Shown: positions 16,156 through 25,497 of the stretch, piece after piece
Numbering within the stretch: position 1 is the stretch's first letter
Layout: every line of letters starts with the position of its first letter
Source: Nitrospinota bacterium
Lineage (GTDB): Bacteria > Nitrospinota > Nitrospinia > UBA9942
DNA: 38,698 nt
Direction: 5' to 3'
Assembly (NCBI GenBank): GCA_016234205.1
Contig: JACRGN010000234.1
Span: forward strand, 1 to 38,698
The notes under the pieces: generated by a model
Seen by the model: only the letters and a program-made list of their open reading frames with translations
Databases searched by the model: none
What the model was told of the DNA's origin: nothing
Translations under genes and position numbers: made by a program

Positions 16156-17169
16156 ATGAACCGTTTAAAATTAATTATAATTTTTATTGCTATTATATTA
16201 TTTGGACTTGTAAATACAGAATCAGTAATATGGGCATCACAAGGTATTGACATTAAATATATTACATCATATTCTGCAAAGTCAATGGGCGGGGTTATAC
16301 CTTTAAAAATATATTTTGACCGTCAGCAGAATGAACTTTATATTGGCAGTCAAAGTAAGGAAATTGCTGTTATTAATGAGGATGGTATGATAGTTCACAG
16401 GATTCCACTTGCAGATTCCCCAAAATTACTCTGTGTAAATAAAAATGGCAATATTTACATATCTGATAATAAAGGGGGGATAAGTATTCTTAACTATCGG
16501 GGGGAGTATATAAAAAATCTTGACCTCTCGGCTGTGCCAGATAACACACTTTTAGCAATTCAATCATTTCATGTGGATGAGAATGAACATCTTTATATTG
16601 GTGATGGAAGACTAAGCAGAATTATCGTCCTCGATAGTTCAGGTAATTTTTTATATCAATTTGGTAAAAAGGGTAGTGGCGAGGGGGAATTCTTGAATGC
16701 AAAGGCAATAACTACCGATGCTGAGAGGCTATATCTTATTGACCCGCCACTATTCAGGGTATCAGTTTATGATAAAAAGGATGGTAGATTTCTTTATATG
16801 TTCGGACAGATATCGAGCCTTTTTGGAGGCTTCAGTATGCCATCAAGTATTGATACAGATGGAAAGAGGCTATTTGTTGTAGATACTAATAGGGCAATGG
16901 TAATAGTTTTCGACAGGGAGGGAAAGCCAATCATTGAATTTGGCGGGGTTGGCAGAAATCCTGACAGCCTCTCATGGCCCTCGGATATTAAAGTAGATGG
17001 GAATGGCAAGATCTATGTTTGCGATACAGGAAACGGAAGGATTCAGATATATGAACTTATAGATGTCCAGCAAATTGATGAAGTTAAACCACCAGAGACT
17101 GTTGAATCTGGCAAGGCGGCCGAGCCAATAGAGGTTGAGCCTGTTATTGAAAAAATAATTGTGAAGTGA
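16156..17169 (+). CDS. Exported NHL-repeat beta-propeller protein
   Basis: ATG 16156 is preferred to the track TTG at 16147; no clear SD. The N-terminus is a signal peptide or anchor (MNRLKLIIIFIAIILFGLV...). About six NHL-type blades follow with units such as GNIYISDNKGG, LYIGDGRLSRIIVLDSSG, FLYQFGKKGSGEGEF and GKIYVCDTGNGRIQIYE. The tail after about residue 300 is Glu/Pro/Val-rich with no fold. NHL propellers serve as binding scaffolds. It lies between the two OmcS-like genes and is paralogous in type to the next gene, so a role in cytochrome assembly or surface attachment is plausible but unproven. It starts just past a strong terminator, so it needs its own promoter or read-through. Confidence 0.88.
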   Translation: MNRLKLIIIFIAIILFGLVNTESVIWASQGIDIKYITSYSAKSMGGVIPLKIYFDRQQNELYIGSQSKEIAVINEDGMIVHRIPLADSPKLLCVNKNGNIYISDNKGGISILNYRGEYIKNLDLSAVPDNTLLAIQSFHVDENEHLYIGDGRLSRIIVLDSSGNFLYQFGKKGSGEGEFLNAKAITTDAERLYLIDPPLFRVSVYDKKDGRFLYMFGQISSLFGGFSMPSSIDTDGKRLFVVDTNRAMVIVFDREGKPIIEFGGVGRNPDSLSWPSDIKVDGNGKIYVCDTGNGRIQIYELIDVQQIDEVKPPETVESGKAAEPIEVEPVIEKIIVK

Positions 17170-17175
17170 TTGTTT

Positions 17176-17191
17176 TGGCATATTCTTTGCT
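17176..17191 (+). promoter_or_regulatory. Sigma-54 (-24/-12) promoter before the second NHL gene
   Basis: TGGCATATTCTTTGCT fits TGGCAYRNNNNTTGCW at every constrained base, with correct 10-bp GG-GC spacing. Predicted transcription start is about 17202, only two bases before ATG 17204, implying a leaderless message or use of a later ATG (17207 or 17213). Confidence 0.75.
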
Positions 17192-17203
17192 ATTATATTA
17201 TGC

Positions 17204-18082
17204 ATGATGAAAATGTCTCTCTTAATATTTGGAATTCTCATTATCCTTACATCTAAGGTAGAATCCACACCTTCAAATTTCTATTTTATCAGTGCCATTG
17301 AGAAATTCTCTGATGAGTATAGGTTTGAGGGGTTATCATCAATTTTTATTAATGATGAGGAACTTTATGTTGTAGATAATGGAGGAAACCACATATATAT
17401 TTTTAATCTGGATGGGTCATCTGTTTTTCAATTTGGAAAAGAGAAAGGGATTGCACTTCCCATTGATGTTTTTGTATACAACAATTATATGTATGTGAGT
17501 GCGGAAGGAAAGGATTTTATAGAGATTTTAAATATGAGGGGTGAAAAGATTGGAAAGATAGAACCTCCATACGAAGGGTTTACACCTGGTAAGATGGCAG
17601 CAATTGAAAGGGAAGGGTTCTTTGTTGTAGATAGAAAATCTCTCAATATATGTGTATTTGACAGGGATGGTAAATATCAATATAATTTTGGTGGAAGAAA
17701 TCTATTTAAATCAATTGCTGGTATTGCGGCGAAAAACGGGAAGATTTATGTATCGGTAATGAGCGCTGACCCTGTCGTAAGGGTATTTGATACCAAGGGT
17801 GAATACCTGACAGGTTTTGGACATATTGGTGAAAGCGATCAAAATTTCTCTATGCCATCAGGAATAAAAGTAGATGACAATGGAAATATATGGGTGGTGG
17901 ATGCCTTCAAGCACAGGGTTATTGGCTTTAATATAGAAGGTAAGAAGCAGAATGAATTTGGCATATCAGGAAATCCCAAAGAAGATCTTTATTATCCGCT
18001 AAGTATTGATTCAAAGGGGGACATATTTTATGTAATAGAAAAAGGACGGGGTAGAATAAGTATGTTCAGGAGGGTGGATTAA
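17204..18082 (+). CDS. Exported NHL-repeat beta-propeller protein
   Basis: The 292-aa protein has a signal peptide (MSLLIFGILIILTSKVES) and about six NHL blades: INDEELYVVDNGGNHIYIFN, FFVVDRKSLNICVFDRDG, GNIWVVDAFKHRVIGFN. It is almost entirely propeller. The start is uncertain among ATG 17204, 17207 and 17213, because the predicted sigma-54 start site falls at 17202. It ends one base before the second hexaheme cytochrome and so is surely co-transcribed with it. A periplasmic or surface scaffold for the cytochrome is the simplest reading; ligand unknown. Confidence 0.88.
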   Translation: MMKMSLLIFGILIILTSKVESTPSNFYFISAIEKFSDEYRFEGLSSIFINDEELYVVDNGGNHIYIFNLDGSSVFQFGKEKGIALPIDVFVYNNYMYVSAEGKDFIEILNMRGEKIGKIEPPYEGFTPGKMAAIEREGFFVVDRKSLNICVFDRDGKYQYNFGGRNLFKSIAGIAAKNGKIYVSVMSADPVVRVFDTKGEYLTGFGHIGESDQNFSMPSGIKVDDNGNIWVVDAFKHRVIGFNIEGKKQNEFGISGNPKEDLYYPLSIDSKGDIFYVIEKGRGRISMFRRVD

Positions 18083-18083
18083 A

Positions 18084-19250
18084 ATGAAGAAGACAGAAAC
18101 TTGCCCTGAGAGAAGCCGAAGGGACAGAAGACAGAAGACAGAAGTAAACGGTTTGAACGGTTTAATCTGTTTGCTTCTTGCTTCTTGCTTCTGTCTTCTG
18201 TCTTCTGTCTTCTCCTTTGCTGGAGATTATCACAAATCAGGTGTTCCCGCACAAACCACCCTTGCCTGTGCCCAGTGTCATGTTATACATGGAACACAGG
18301 GGAGCATATCTTTGATTTATACAGGAGCAACAAATACTTATGCAAAATTACTTAGGTCTGATTCAGTGGTTAATCTCTGCAAGTACTGTCATGACGGAGA
18401 CCCCTTTAATCTTGGAGCGCCAGATCTGTTTAGTCCTATTTATAATGCTGCTGCAGGTGATTTTAATACAGGTGGAACACCTGACGAAGATAAGCGGCAC
18501 AGTATCGGAGTTGATTTAGCAGGAGTAAGTCCGCCAGGTTATGCAGGGAGTGATTGGACAACAGCACAGACAAAATATGGCTCTGTTTTCAGTTGTATAT
18601 ATTGCCATGACCAGCATGGAAATAGTAATTATAGAAATTTTAGGCCCGAGCCGCTGAATCCCTCCTTCAGGGAACCTGGAGGTGACACATCAACGGATTC
18701 ATATAAGATAGTTACATATAATAACGGAGTTTGGGACAATTCATCTTCAATTGCACAGGCAATTAAAGATGGAAATGGTGATGGCAGTAATCCTGCCAAT
18801 CAGTTTTCCACCTCTAATATGACATTCAGAAGCAACACCAAACAGATAGCAGGTTTTTGTGGCAAATGTCATGTAAAGTTTTATAATTCTCTCGGATATG
18901 GCGGTGATGACAGTAGTTATGGTAATGGTAAGCTGGGTGGCAGTGCTGGTGGTGACAACGGAACAGGTACTCAGTGGGTGCGCCACCCGGTAGGCGGTAT
19001 TTCTGTTGGGGTTGGAAATGGTCATACTGACCCCGCAAATTTTGCATCAAATTTTACCGGCGCAAGCCGTGTTCGTGTCATAAATCCAGATGGACTTGAT
19101 AGTGGGAATGATGAACAGCCATTCTGTCTAACCTGTCACAGGTCGCATGGTTCTTCAAATCATTCTAATTTAATATTTGGGGCACCGACAACATTAGGGG
19201 GGGCTGGCACCATGATGAGAGATACATGCCAGCAGTGTCATAATCAGTAG
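18084..19250 (+). CDS. Secreted hexaheme c-type cytochrome, OmcS-like, with repeat-encoded signal peptide
   Basis: 388 aa from ATG 18084, SD GGAGGGTGG at 6 bp. Six CxxCH motifs: CAQCHVIHG, CKYCHDG, CIYCHDQHG, CGKCH, CLTCHRSHG and a C-terminal CQQCHNQ, with KRHSIGVDL before the third and WVRHPVGG after the fourth. The pattern parallels the cytochrome at 14844 and OmcS as recalled, so it is a paralogue. The first ~48 residues are unusual: a basic Arg/Lys-rich segment (PERSRRDRRQKTE) followed by LLLASCFCLLSSVFSFAG, both encoded by an inverted repeat of AGACAGA/TCTGTCT units. It works as a signal peptide on paper (cut after FSFA), and also contains a lipobox-like LASC. It is downstream of a sigma-54 site, in an operon with the NHL gene. 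Confidence 0.9.
   Translation: MKKTETCPERSRRDRRQKTEVNGLNGLICLLLASCFCLLSSVFSFAGDYHKSGVPAQTTLACAQCHVIHGTQGSISLIYTGATNTYAKLLRSDSVVNLCKYCHDGDPFNLGAPDLFSPIYNAAAGDFNTGGTPDEDKRHSIGVDLAGVSPPGYAGSDWTTAQTKYGSVFSCIYCHDQHGNSNYRNFRPEPLNPSFREPGGDTSTDSYKIVTYNNGVWDNSSSIAQAIKDGNGDGSNPANQFSTSNMTFRSNTKQIAGFCGKCHVKFYNSLGYGGDDSSYGNGKLGGSAGGDNGTGTQWVRHPVGGISVGVGNGHTDPANFASNFTGASRVRVINPDGLDSGNDEQPFCLTCHRSHGSSNHSNLIFGAPTTLGGAGTMMRDTCQQCHNQ
18088..18214. repeat. ACAGAAG-family inverted repeat encoding a signal peptide
   Basis: Left arm agaagacag units with an embedded CCCTGAG..GCCGAAGGG element; a short GGTTTGAACGG insert; right arm cttctgtcttctgtctt. The period is seven bases. The whole module is open in the cytochrome frame and encodes its signal sequence. 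Confidence 0.88.
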
Positions 19251-19260
19251 GAGAAACAAT

Positions 19261-20853
<1,593 letters not shown>

Positions 20854-20860
20854 ATGTATA

Positions 20861-21060
20861 GGAAATTATAAAAAGCATATAAGGAGAAAGGGAAAAGAAG
20901 ATGGAGAGATGGGGATAAAAAAACAAAAAAAGAATCAGGATACAGATGGACACGGATAACATAGGCTGAAAGCTGAAAGACTTTAACCTTTGAGCCTTGA
21001 GCTTTGAGTTATTATTTATTTCTGTTTCTCCCTTTCCTCCATTCTCCTTAATCTTTTTCT
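20861..21060. repeat. Nested inverted repeat with GGAAATTATAAAAA border (non-coding, 20854-21067)
   Basis: Outer arms aaggagaaagggaaaagaag and ctccctttcctccattctcc; inner ggctgaaagctgaaag against cctttgagccttgagctttg. Its left edge is TTTTTATAATTTCC on the minus strand, pointing towards the preceding gene. The outer arm family recurs inside 34777-34950. No gene is seen in this 214-bp gap. Confidence 0.8.
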
Positions 21061-21067
21061 TTTGTTC

Positions 21068-21916
21068 ATGACAGCGGTTCTAAAATTACTTCTTTTCGTT
21101 CATCTTGCCTTCTGCTTCTTGCCTCTTACCACTATTGTTTATGGGGAAGAAAAACTTGTAGTGAGCGAAGCAAATCTAAATGGGAAGGAATGCATACCTA
21201 TTGAATCAGATGAGATGCAGAGACGCTATGAAAATAAGCCCCTTCTATTTGATAATATGTTTATATTTGATATTCGTCCTCTTGCAGCGGCTGTGAAAGG
21301 AAAATCTATCCCATTTGTAAAGCAGACCAATATTGATATGTTTAGGGTGAAATACATACATAATATAGAGATGTGGAAAGGAAAGGATGTGTATCTTGTT
21401 GGCGAAGACACAGAATCAACTAAGAGTTTTTGTGAGGAGATGATTAAAAAAGACTACGGTGTGAATGATATTTATTATTTAAAAGGTGGGATTGATGCAT
21501 GGAATGGACCTATCAGGATGTCTTTCAAAGATGTGCGGTGTGAAGGTCTTGATTCGCGTGAAATAAAAAAACGGTTGGAAGCAGGGCAGGAGGTCCATAT
21601 TATAGACTGGCGGTATCCGGAGGATTTCTATAATGGCGGACATATCCCAGGCTCAATAAATGGATATGGAAAAGAAGGGGTTTTTGGAGGGATTGAAGAT
21701 ATGCTGCGGGGATATTTTAGATTCAGACCCATTTATATAAAATTAATCACTGATAATGCCGTTGCTGTATTTATAGATGATACGGAGTGGAAGGGTTTAC
21801 ATAGATGTCGGATTGAAAAGAGGGCGAGCGGTATAATGGATAAAATGTACTATTTAAAAGGCGGTATAGAGAAGTGGGAAGGACCACTGGAAAAGGAACC
21901 ATGGAAACAAGAATAA
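21068..21916 (+). CDS. Exported tandem rhodanese-like protein lacking active-site cysteines
   Basis: ATG 21068 is chosen over the track TTG. The signal peptide (MTAVLKLLLFVHLAFCFL... cut near VYG-EE) is partly encoded by ttgccttctgcttcttgcc repeat-like DNA. Two rhodanese-like domains: about 45-150 (FDIRPL ... IYYLKGGIDAWNGP) and about 155-280 (HIIDWRYPEDFYNGGHIPGS ... MYYLKGGIEKWEGP). Where catalytic rhodaneses have Cys at the start of the active-site loop, these read VGEDTEST and IDDTEWKG, so sulfur transfer by the normal mechanism is unlikely. It probably serves as a binding module. The stop overlaps the start of the methyltransferase gene. The related gene at 28090 has the same loss. Confidence 0.82.
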   Translation: MTAVLKLLLFVHLAFCFLPLTTIVYGEEKLVVSEANLNGKECIPIESDEMQRRYENKPLLFDNMFIFDIRPLAAAVKGKSIPFVKQTNIDMFRVKYIHNIEMWKGKDVYLVGEDTESTKSFCEEMIKKDYGVNDIYYLKGGIDAWNGPIRMSFKDVRCEGLDSREIKKRLEAGQEVHIIDWRYPEDFYNGGHIPGSINGYGKEGVFGGIEDMLRGYFRFRPIYIKLITDNAVAVFIDDTEWKGLHRCRIEKRASGIMDKMYYLKGGIEKWEGPLEKEPWKQE

Positions 21917-22653
21917 TAGAAGTTAGAAGTCCGAAGTCTGTCTTCTGTCTTCTGTCCTCTGTCCTCTGGTGTCTGATATTGGCCCCTATGTTAGTCAGTG
22001 CCGAGAGTGTGAGGAAGGAGGGATATCGCAATGATTATCTGCCAAACGGGATTGTTCCTAAGCACGAGATGGATACAGCTGAAAATTGGATTGCAATATT
22101 TGAACATCCTAAACGGGGAGAATGGCAGGAGCCGGATAAGGTAATTGAAAAGATGAACCTGAAAGAGGGTGATGTCGTTGCAGATATTGGAGCAGGGTCG
22201 GGTTATTTTACAAGACTGTTTGCCAGGGTTGTTGGGACAACAGGAAAGGCTTATGGGGTAGATATTGAGCCAGAGTTGGTTAAATACATGGAAGAAGATG
22301 CCCAAAGATTGAATTTGAGCAATTATATACCGAAGTTAGCCACAATGGCTGATTCCGGTCTTGAAACTAATAGTGTTGATGTGATCTTTATATGTCTCAC
22401 CTATCACCATCTTGAAGATAGAATCAATTATATGAATAAACTTAAAAAGGTTTTGAAAAAAGGTGGAAGGGTTATAATTGTCGCATTTTATAAAAAGAAG
22501 ATGGACTTTGGTCCCCCCCCTGATAATAAGATTTCGGAGGAAGTGACGATAGAAGAGATGAAAGAGGCTGGTTACCATCTTACCAGACGACTTGATTTTT
22601 TGCGATATCAATATTTTCTTGAATTTGAACCGAATGTAATTAACCACAGATGA
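21901..22653 (+). CDS. Class I SAM methyltransferase-fold protein with repeat-encoded signal peptide
   Basis: ATG 21901 (SD AAAGGA) overlaps the upstream gene by 16 bp; the track GTG at 21874 is less likely. 250 aa. After the N-terminus (VRSPKSVFCLLSSVLWCLILAP..LVSA) there is a complete Rossmann methyltransferase: VVADIGAGSGYFTRL (SAM motif I), GKAYGVDIEPE, VDVIFICLTYHHLED and GGRVIIVAFY. The family is clear, the substrate is not. A signal peptide on a SAM-dependent enzyme is odd because SAM is cytosolic; exported relatives of this type are, to my knowledge, annotated in other genomes. Either it is anchored, or it does not use SAM. The signal region is built from TCTGTCT repeats at 21920-21968. 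Confidence 0.82.
   Translation: METRIIEVRSPKSVFCLLSSVLWCLILAPMLVSAESVRKEGYRNDYLPNGIVPKHEMDTAENWIAIFEHPKRGEWQEPDKVIEKMNLKEGDVVADIGAGSGYFTRLFARVVGTTGKAYGVDIEPELVKYMEEDAQRLNLSNYIPKLATMADSGLETNSVDVIFICLTYHHLEDRINYMNKLKKVLKKGGRVIIVAFYKKKMDFGPPPDNKISEEVTIEEMKEAGYHLTRRLDFLRYQYFLEFEPNVINHR
21920..21968. repeat. GAAGTTAGAAGT / TCTGTCT repeat at a signal peptide
   Basis: A short purine arm and a longer tcttctgtcttctgtcctct arm form a partial palindrome directly after the methyltransferase start codon and encode its SVFCLLSSVL core. Confidence 0.75.
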
Positions 22654-22850
22654 ACGCAGACTAAACAATACATGAAACCACAGATTAACACAGATTCACA
22701 CAGATTATTTAACAGGAAGGAGGAAGCAAGAATAAAGAGACAAGATGCAAGATACAAGAAGCAAGATTCTTTTCTTACTTCTGTCCCTTCGGCTTTGCTC
22801 AGGGCAGGCTTCTGTCTTCTGTCTTCTGTCTTCTTGCTTCTTACCTCTGA
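22643..22850. repeat. Composite repeat cluster (CACAGATT, CAAGA, CTTCGGC, TCTGTCT units)
   Basis: From left to right: accacagatgaacgcaga and acacagattcacacagatt units, caagatgcaagatacaagaag units, a CCCTTCGGC..GCTCAGGGCAGG element and tcttctgtcttctgtctt. All of it from 22672 on is translated as the N-terminus of the next gene. Four repeat families are joined in one leader. Confidence 0.82.
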
Positions 22851-24336
22851 GTCTTATGCATCTGTGTGGCAGAAGCCTGAGCTTATAGATGCAGAGACAG
22901 GTGATGCATTCAGAACGAGCATTGCCTTTGACCCTTATGGGAATGCCATCGCCGTATTTGAACAATATACAGATGGAGTCTACAGGATATACGCAAATAG
23001 GTTTTTACCCGATAAAGGTGGGTGGCAGGGACCTGTCATTATTGATGCAGGACCAAGAAATGCCTATGAAGCAAGAGTTGCCTTCAGCTACAGTGGTGAT
23101 GCCATTACAATCTTCAAGCAGAGTGATGGAAATACTTATCGTATATATGCAAATCATTTTATCAGGAGTAAGGGATGGCAGGGACCTGTTGCAATAGATT
23201 CAGGGACAGGGGATGCAGATGGACATCAGATAACATTTGATGCTGATGGTAATGCTGCCGTTGTTTTTGAGCAGAAGTTAAAGGGTGTCTACAGAATCTT
23301 TGCTAATCAATACAGGAATAGAGAAGGTTGGCATGGTGCGGTGGCAGTTGATAAGGGTGAAAGCAATGGATATTTTCCCTATCCTGTCTTTGATTATCAG
23401 GGGAATATTTATGTGATTTATTATAAGGAGGAGGGGGGAGGGCTTGAGGTATACATAAGTAAGTATGAGGGGGGAAAAAAGATATGGAATGAACCCTTTC
23501 GTTTAACCGATAGTCATACTGTTGTTAAGCAGGAAGATTGGAATAAGAAGAGGAGTGATGTAAACAGAGGTATTAAAGGGATATATAATCCACTCTTTCT
23601 TTCTGAGATTAAAAAAAGGATTTATGCCGGGAGTTATACTTATAATTTAAAACGGTTTGAGACCCCTTCTAAGGTAGATTCAAGATTCAGGGATGCCTAC
23701 ACCCCTTCTCTGATAGTTAATAAAGGTGGAGAGATAATGGCATTTTTTGTAAGATGGGATGGAGAGTGTCAAAGGGGATATATGGCTGTATACAGGGATA
23801 ACGATGGGTGGAGTAAGCCGGAGATTATTGATGTAAAAGGAGGGGATGTTGAGCATATAAGGGCTGCAGTAAATTCCAAAGGTGAAATGGCAGTCGTATT
23901 TACACAGTGGGTGGATAACAAACAAGAGGCAAGAGGCAAGAGGCAAGAGGCAAGAAATAATGAAAATTTAAGGATACATGCAAGGCTATATTCCCCCTTA
24001 ATAAAAGGGGATGGTGGGTTGTTTGGCTGGGGGGAGGCTAAAATCATTGATGCAGGTAAGAAGGATGCTTACGGTCCCAATGTGATATATAATGGAGATG
24101 ATGAAATTATAGTAATCTGGTGTCAATGGGAAGTTGAGACCGTTAAAACTTATAGAAATGATTACAGAAAAGGAAGGGGTTGGGGTGAAGCTGTTAGAGT
24201 TGAAAAGGAGGCAGAGACCTGTGGTGGCTGTGGACTACGGATTGCAGCATCTCCCAATGGAATGCCCATAGCCATATTTGAGTTGAAAGCCTATGTTAAA
24301 GAAAGAACAAAAATATATGCCATAGGTGGGAAATAA
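22672..24336 (+). CDS. Secreted propeller-like repeat protein (sialidase/Asp-box-like), function unknown
   Basis: 554 aa from ATG 22672, 18 bp after the methyltransferase stop. The first ~45 residues are basic and repeat-derived, followed by FCLLSSVFLLLTSESYA, probably a signal peptide with a very long n-region. The body consists of 45-55-residue units such as GNAIAVFEQYTDGVYRIYAN, GDAITIFKQSDGNTYRIYAN and GNAAVVFEQKLKGVYRIFAN, each followed by WQGP or WHGA: a beta-propeller with about seven blades. A late loop contains QEARGKRQEARN and SPLIKGDGGLFGWG, both encoded by dispersed repeats. No catalytic motif is evident. Probably a surface binding protein of the cytochrome cluster. Confidence 0.75.
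   Translation: MKPQINTDSHRLFNRKEEARIKRQDARYKKQDSFLTSVPSALLRAGFCLLSSVFLLLTSESYASVWQKPELIDAETGDAFRTSIAFDPYGNAIAVFEQYTDGVYRIYANRFLPDKGGWQGPVIIDAGPRNAYEARVAFSYSGDAITIFKQSDGNTYRIYANHFIRSKGWQGPVAIDSGTGDADGHQITFDADGNAAVVFEQKLKGVYRIFANQYRNREGWHGAVAVDKGESNGYFPYPVFDYQGNIYVIYYKEEGGGLEVYISKYEGGKKIWNEPFRLTDSHTVVKQEDWNKKRSDVNRGIKGIYNPLFLSEIKKRIYAGSYTYNLKRFETPSKVDSRFRDAYTPSLIVNKGGEIMAFFVRWDGECQRGYMAVYRDNDGWSKPEIIDVKGGDVEHIRAAVNSKGEMAVVFTQWVDNKQEARGKRQEARNNENLRIHARLYSPLIKGDGGLFGWGEAKIIDAGKKDAYGPNVIYNGDDEIIVIWCQWEVETVKTYRNDYRKGRGWGEAVRVEKEAETCGGCGLRIAASPNGMPIAIFELKAYVKERTKIYAIGGK
23923..23956. repeat. AAGAGGC tandem repeat inside the propeller gene
   Basis: Four or five tandem caagagg units (period 7) in frame, encoding QEARGKRQEAR in a loop between blades. 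Confidence 0.85.
23992..24025. repeat. CCCCCTTAATAAAAGGGG element inside the propeller gene
   Basis: In-frame copy of the C/G-rich palindrome family also seen at 37514-37542 and 30803-30848, encoding PLIKGDGGLFGW. Confidence 0.75.
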
Positions 24337-24368
24337 TAGTTTTAGAGTTGTAGTTTTAGAGTTGTTGA
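24336..24368. repeat. TAGTTTTAGAGTTG direct repeat
   Basis: Two tandem copies of tagttttagagttg follow the propeller stop codon, in the leader of the next gene. No inverted arm is seen. Confidence 0.7.
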
Positions 24369-24400
24369 TTTGGCTGAGGAGATTAAGTATAATTAAAAAC

Positions 24401-25258
24401 ATGATTAAACTGAAACAACCTATAAAAAATATTATGAGGCGAAAAGGGTTCATCTACGGTGGAGGGGGAGCATTATTTTTACTTCTCCTGATATTTATAT
24501 ATTACTTCTTTTTTGCTAAGGATGTTTTAAAAGACATGGTATTCATACCAGGTGGGGAGTTTATAATGGGGGTTGATATCCCAAAAAAGGAGCAGGGGAA
24601 AAGGGAGGAGGAATTAACAATAGATATTGATGAGACACCTGCACACAAGGTTTATGCAGATGGTTTCTATATAGATAAATACGAGGTTACAAACGTTCAA
24701 TATAAGAAATTCTTAAAGGCAACGGGCAGGAAAACCATCCTTATTGATCCGGTTGATAAGGAGGCTTCATACAACTGGAATGAGGATAACTACCCGGATG
24801 GACAGGGAAATAACCCTGTTGTTCTGGTGGATTTTGAAGATGCAAAGGCATATTGTGAATGGAAAGGGAAGAGACTCCCAACCGAAGAAGAATGGGAAAA
24901 GACATGTCGGGGAGATGCTGGAAAAAAGTGGAGCTTTGGGAATGAAGAGGTTTCCGGATATGCTAATACACGGGAGCTTAATTTGAAGTGGTCGGGCTCG
25001 GTCGGTTCTTTTCCGAAGGACCTCTCGCCCTATAAGGTATTTGATATGACGGGGAATGTTATGGAATGGACAGACTCACGATATTTGCCATATCCGGGCT
25101 CAGAAATGAAGGTAGGTTTTGGAGGGCTTGAAAAGGTAATTCGTGGAGGAGGATGGCTGGTAGATATTCAATCCTCTCGTTGCTCAAATCGCAATATTGC
25201 TCCCCCTACAAAAAGGCACAGGATGCTGGGTTTCAGATGTGCAAAGGATATACGGTGA
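24401..25258 (+). CDS. Membrane-anchored SUMF1/FGE-fold protein (1 of 3)
   Basis: ATG 24401 is chosen over the GTG at 24326, which starts inside a repeat. The N-terminal anchor is FLLLLIFIYYFFFAKD, then a formylglycine-generating-enzyme-like domain: DMVFIPGGEFIMG, FYIDKYEVTNVQYKKF, AYCEWKGKRLPTEEEWE, VFDMTGNVMEWTDS and MLGFRCAK. Near the C-terminus the sequence is SSRCSNRN; true FGE has two cysteines five residues apart there and this protein has only one, so sulfatase maturation is unlikely. Many SUMF1-fold proteins have other roles. It is close in sequence to the genes at 25498 and 26353. It faces the periplasm as judged by the single N-terminal anchor. Confidence 0.87.
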   Translation: MIKLKQPIKNIMRRKGFIYGGGGALFLLLLIFIYYFFFAKDVLKDMVFIPGGEFIMGVDIPKKEQGKREEELTIDIDETPAHKVYADGFYIDKYEVTNVQYKKFLKATGRKTILIDPVDKEASYNWNEDNYPDGQGNNPVVLVDFEDAKAYCEWKGKRLPTEEEWEKTCRGDAGKKWSFGNEEVSGYANTRELNLKWSGSVGSFPKDLSPYKVFDMTGNVMEWTDSRYLPYPGSEMKVGFGGLEKVIRGGGWLVDIQSSRCSNRNIAPPTKRHRMLGFRCAKDIR

Positions 25259-25278
25259 GGAGCAAAAAACTGATTTTA

Positions 25279-25481
25279 ACCACTGAGACACTGAGGCACA
25301 GAGGAAATTAAATCCGAAATTCGAAGCACGAAATTCGAAACAAATTGGAAACTCAAATGACAAAAATTCAAAACTCTATACTGTCCACCTGTTTTGGATA
25401 TTTGTATTTCAGTCATTTGATATTGTTTCGGATTTCGGATTTCGAATTTTATAATTAATCTCTGTGTCTCCGTGACTGGCA
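25279..25481. repeat. Nested inverted repeats (CACTGAG/CACAGAG outside, ATTCGAA inside) with TTTTTATAATTTC border
   Basis: Outer arms cactgagacactgaggcac and ctctgtgtctccgtgactgg; inner arms aatccgaaattcgaagcacg and cggatttcggatttcgaatt. The right edge runs into AAATTTTTATAATTTC (25481-25496) just before the start of the next gene. It fills most of the 239-bp gap; no gene is visible there. Confidence 0.85.
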
Positions 25482-25497
25482 AATTTTTATAATTTCA

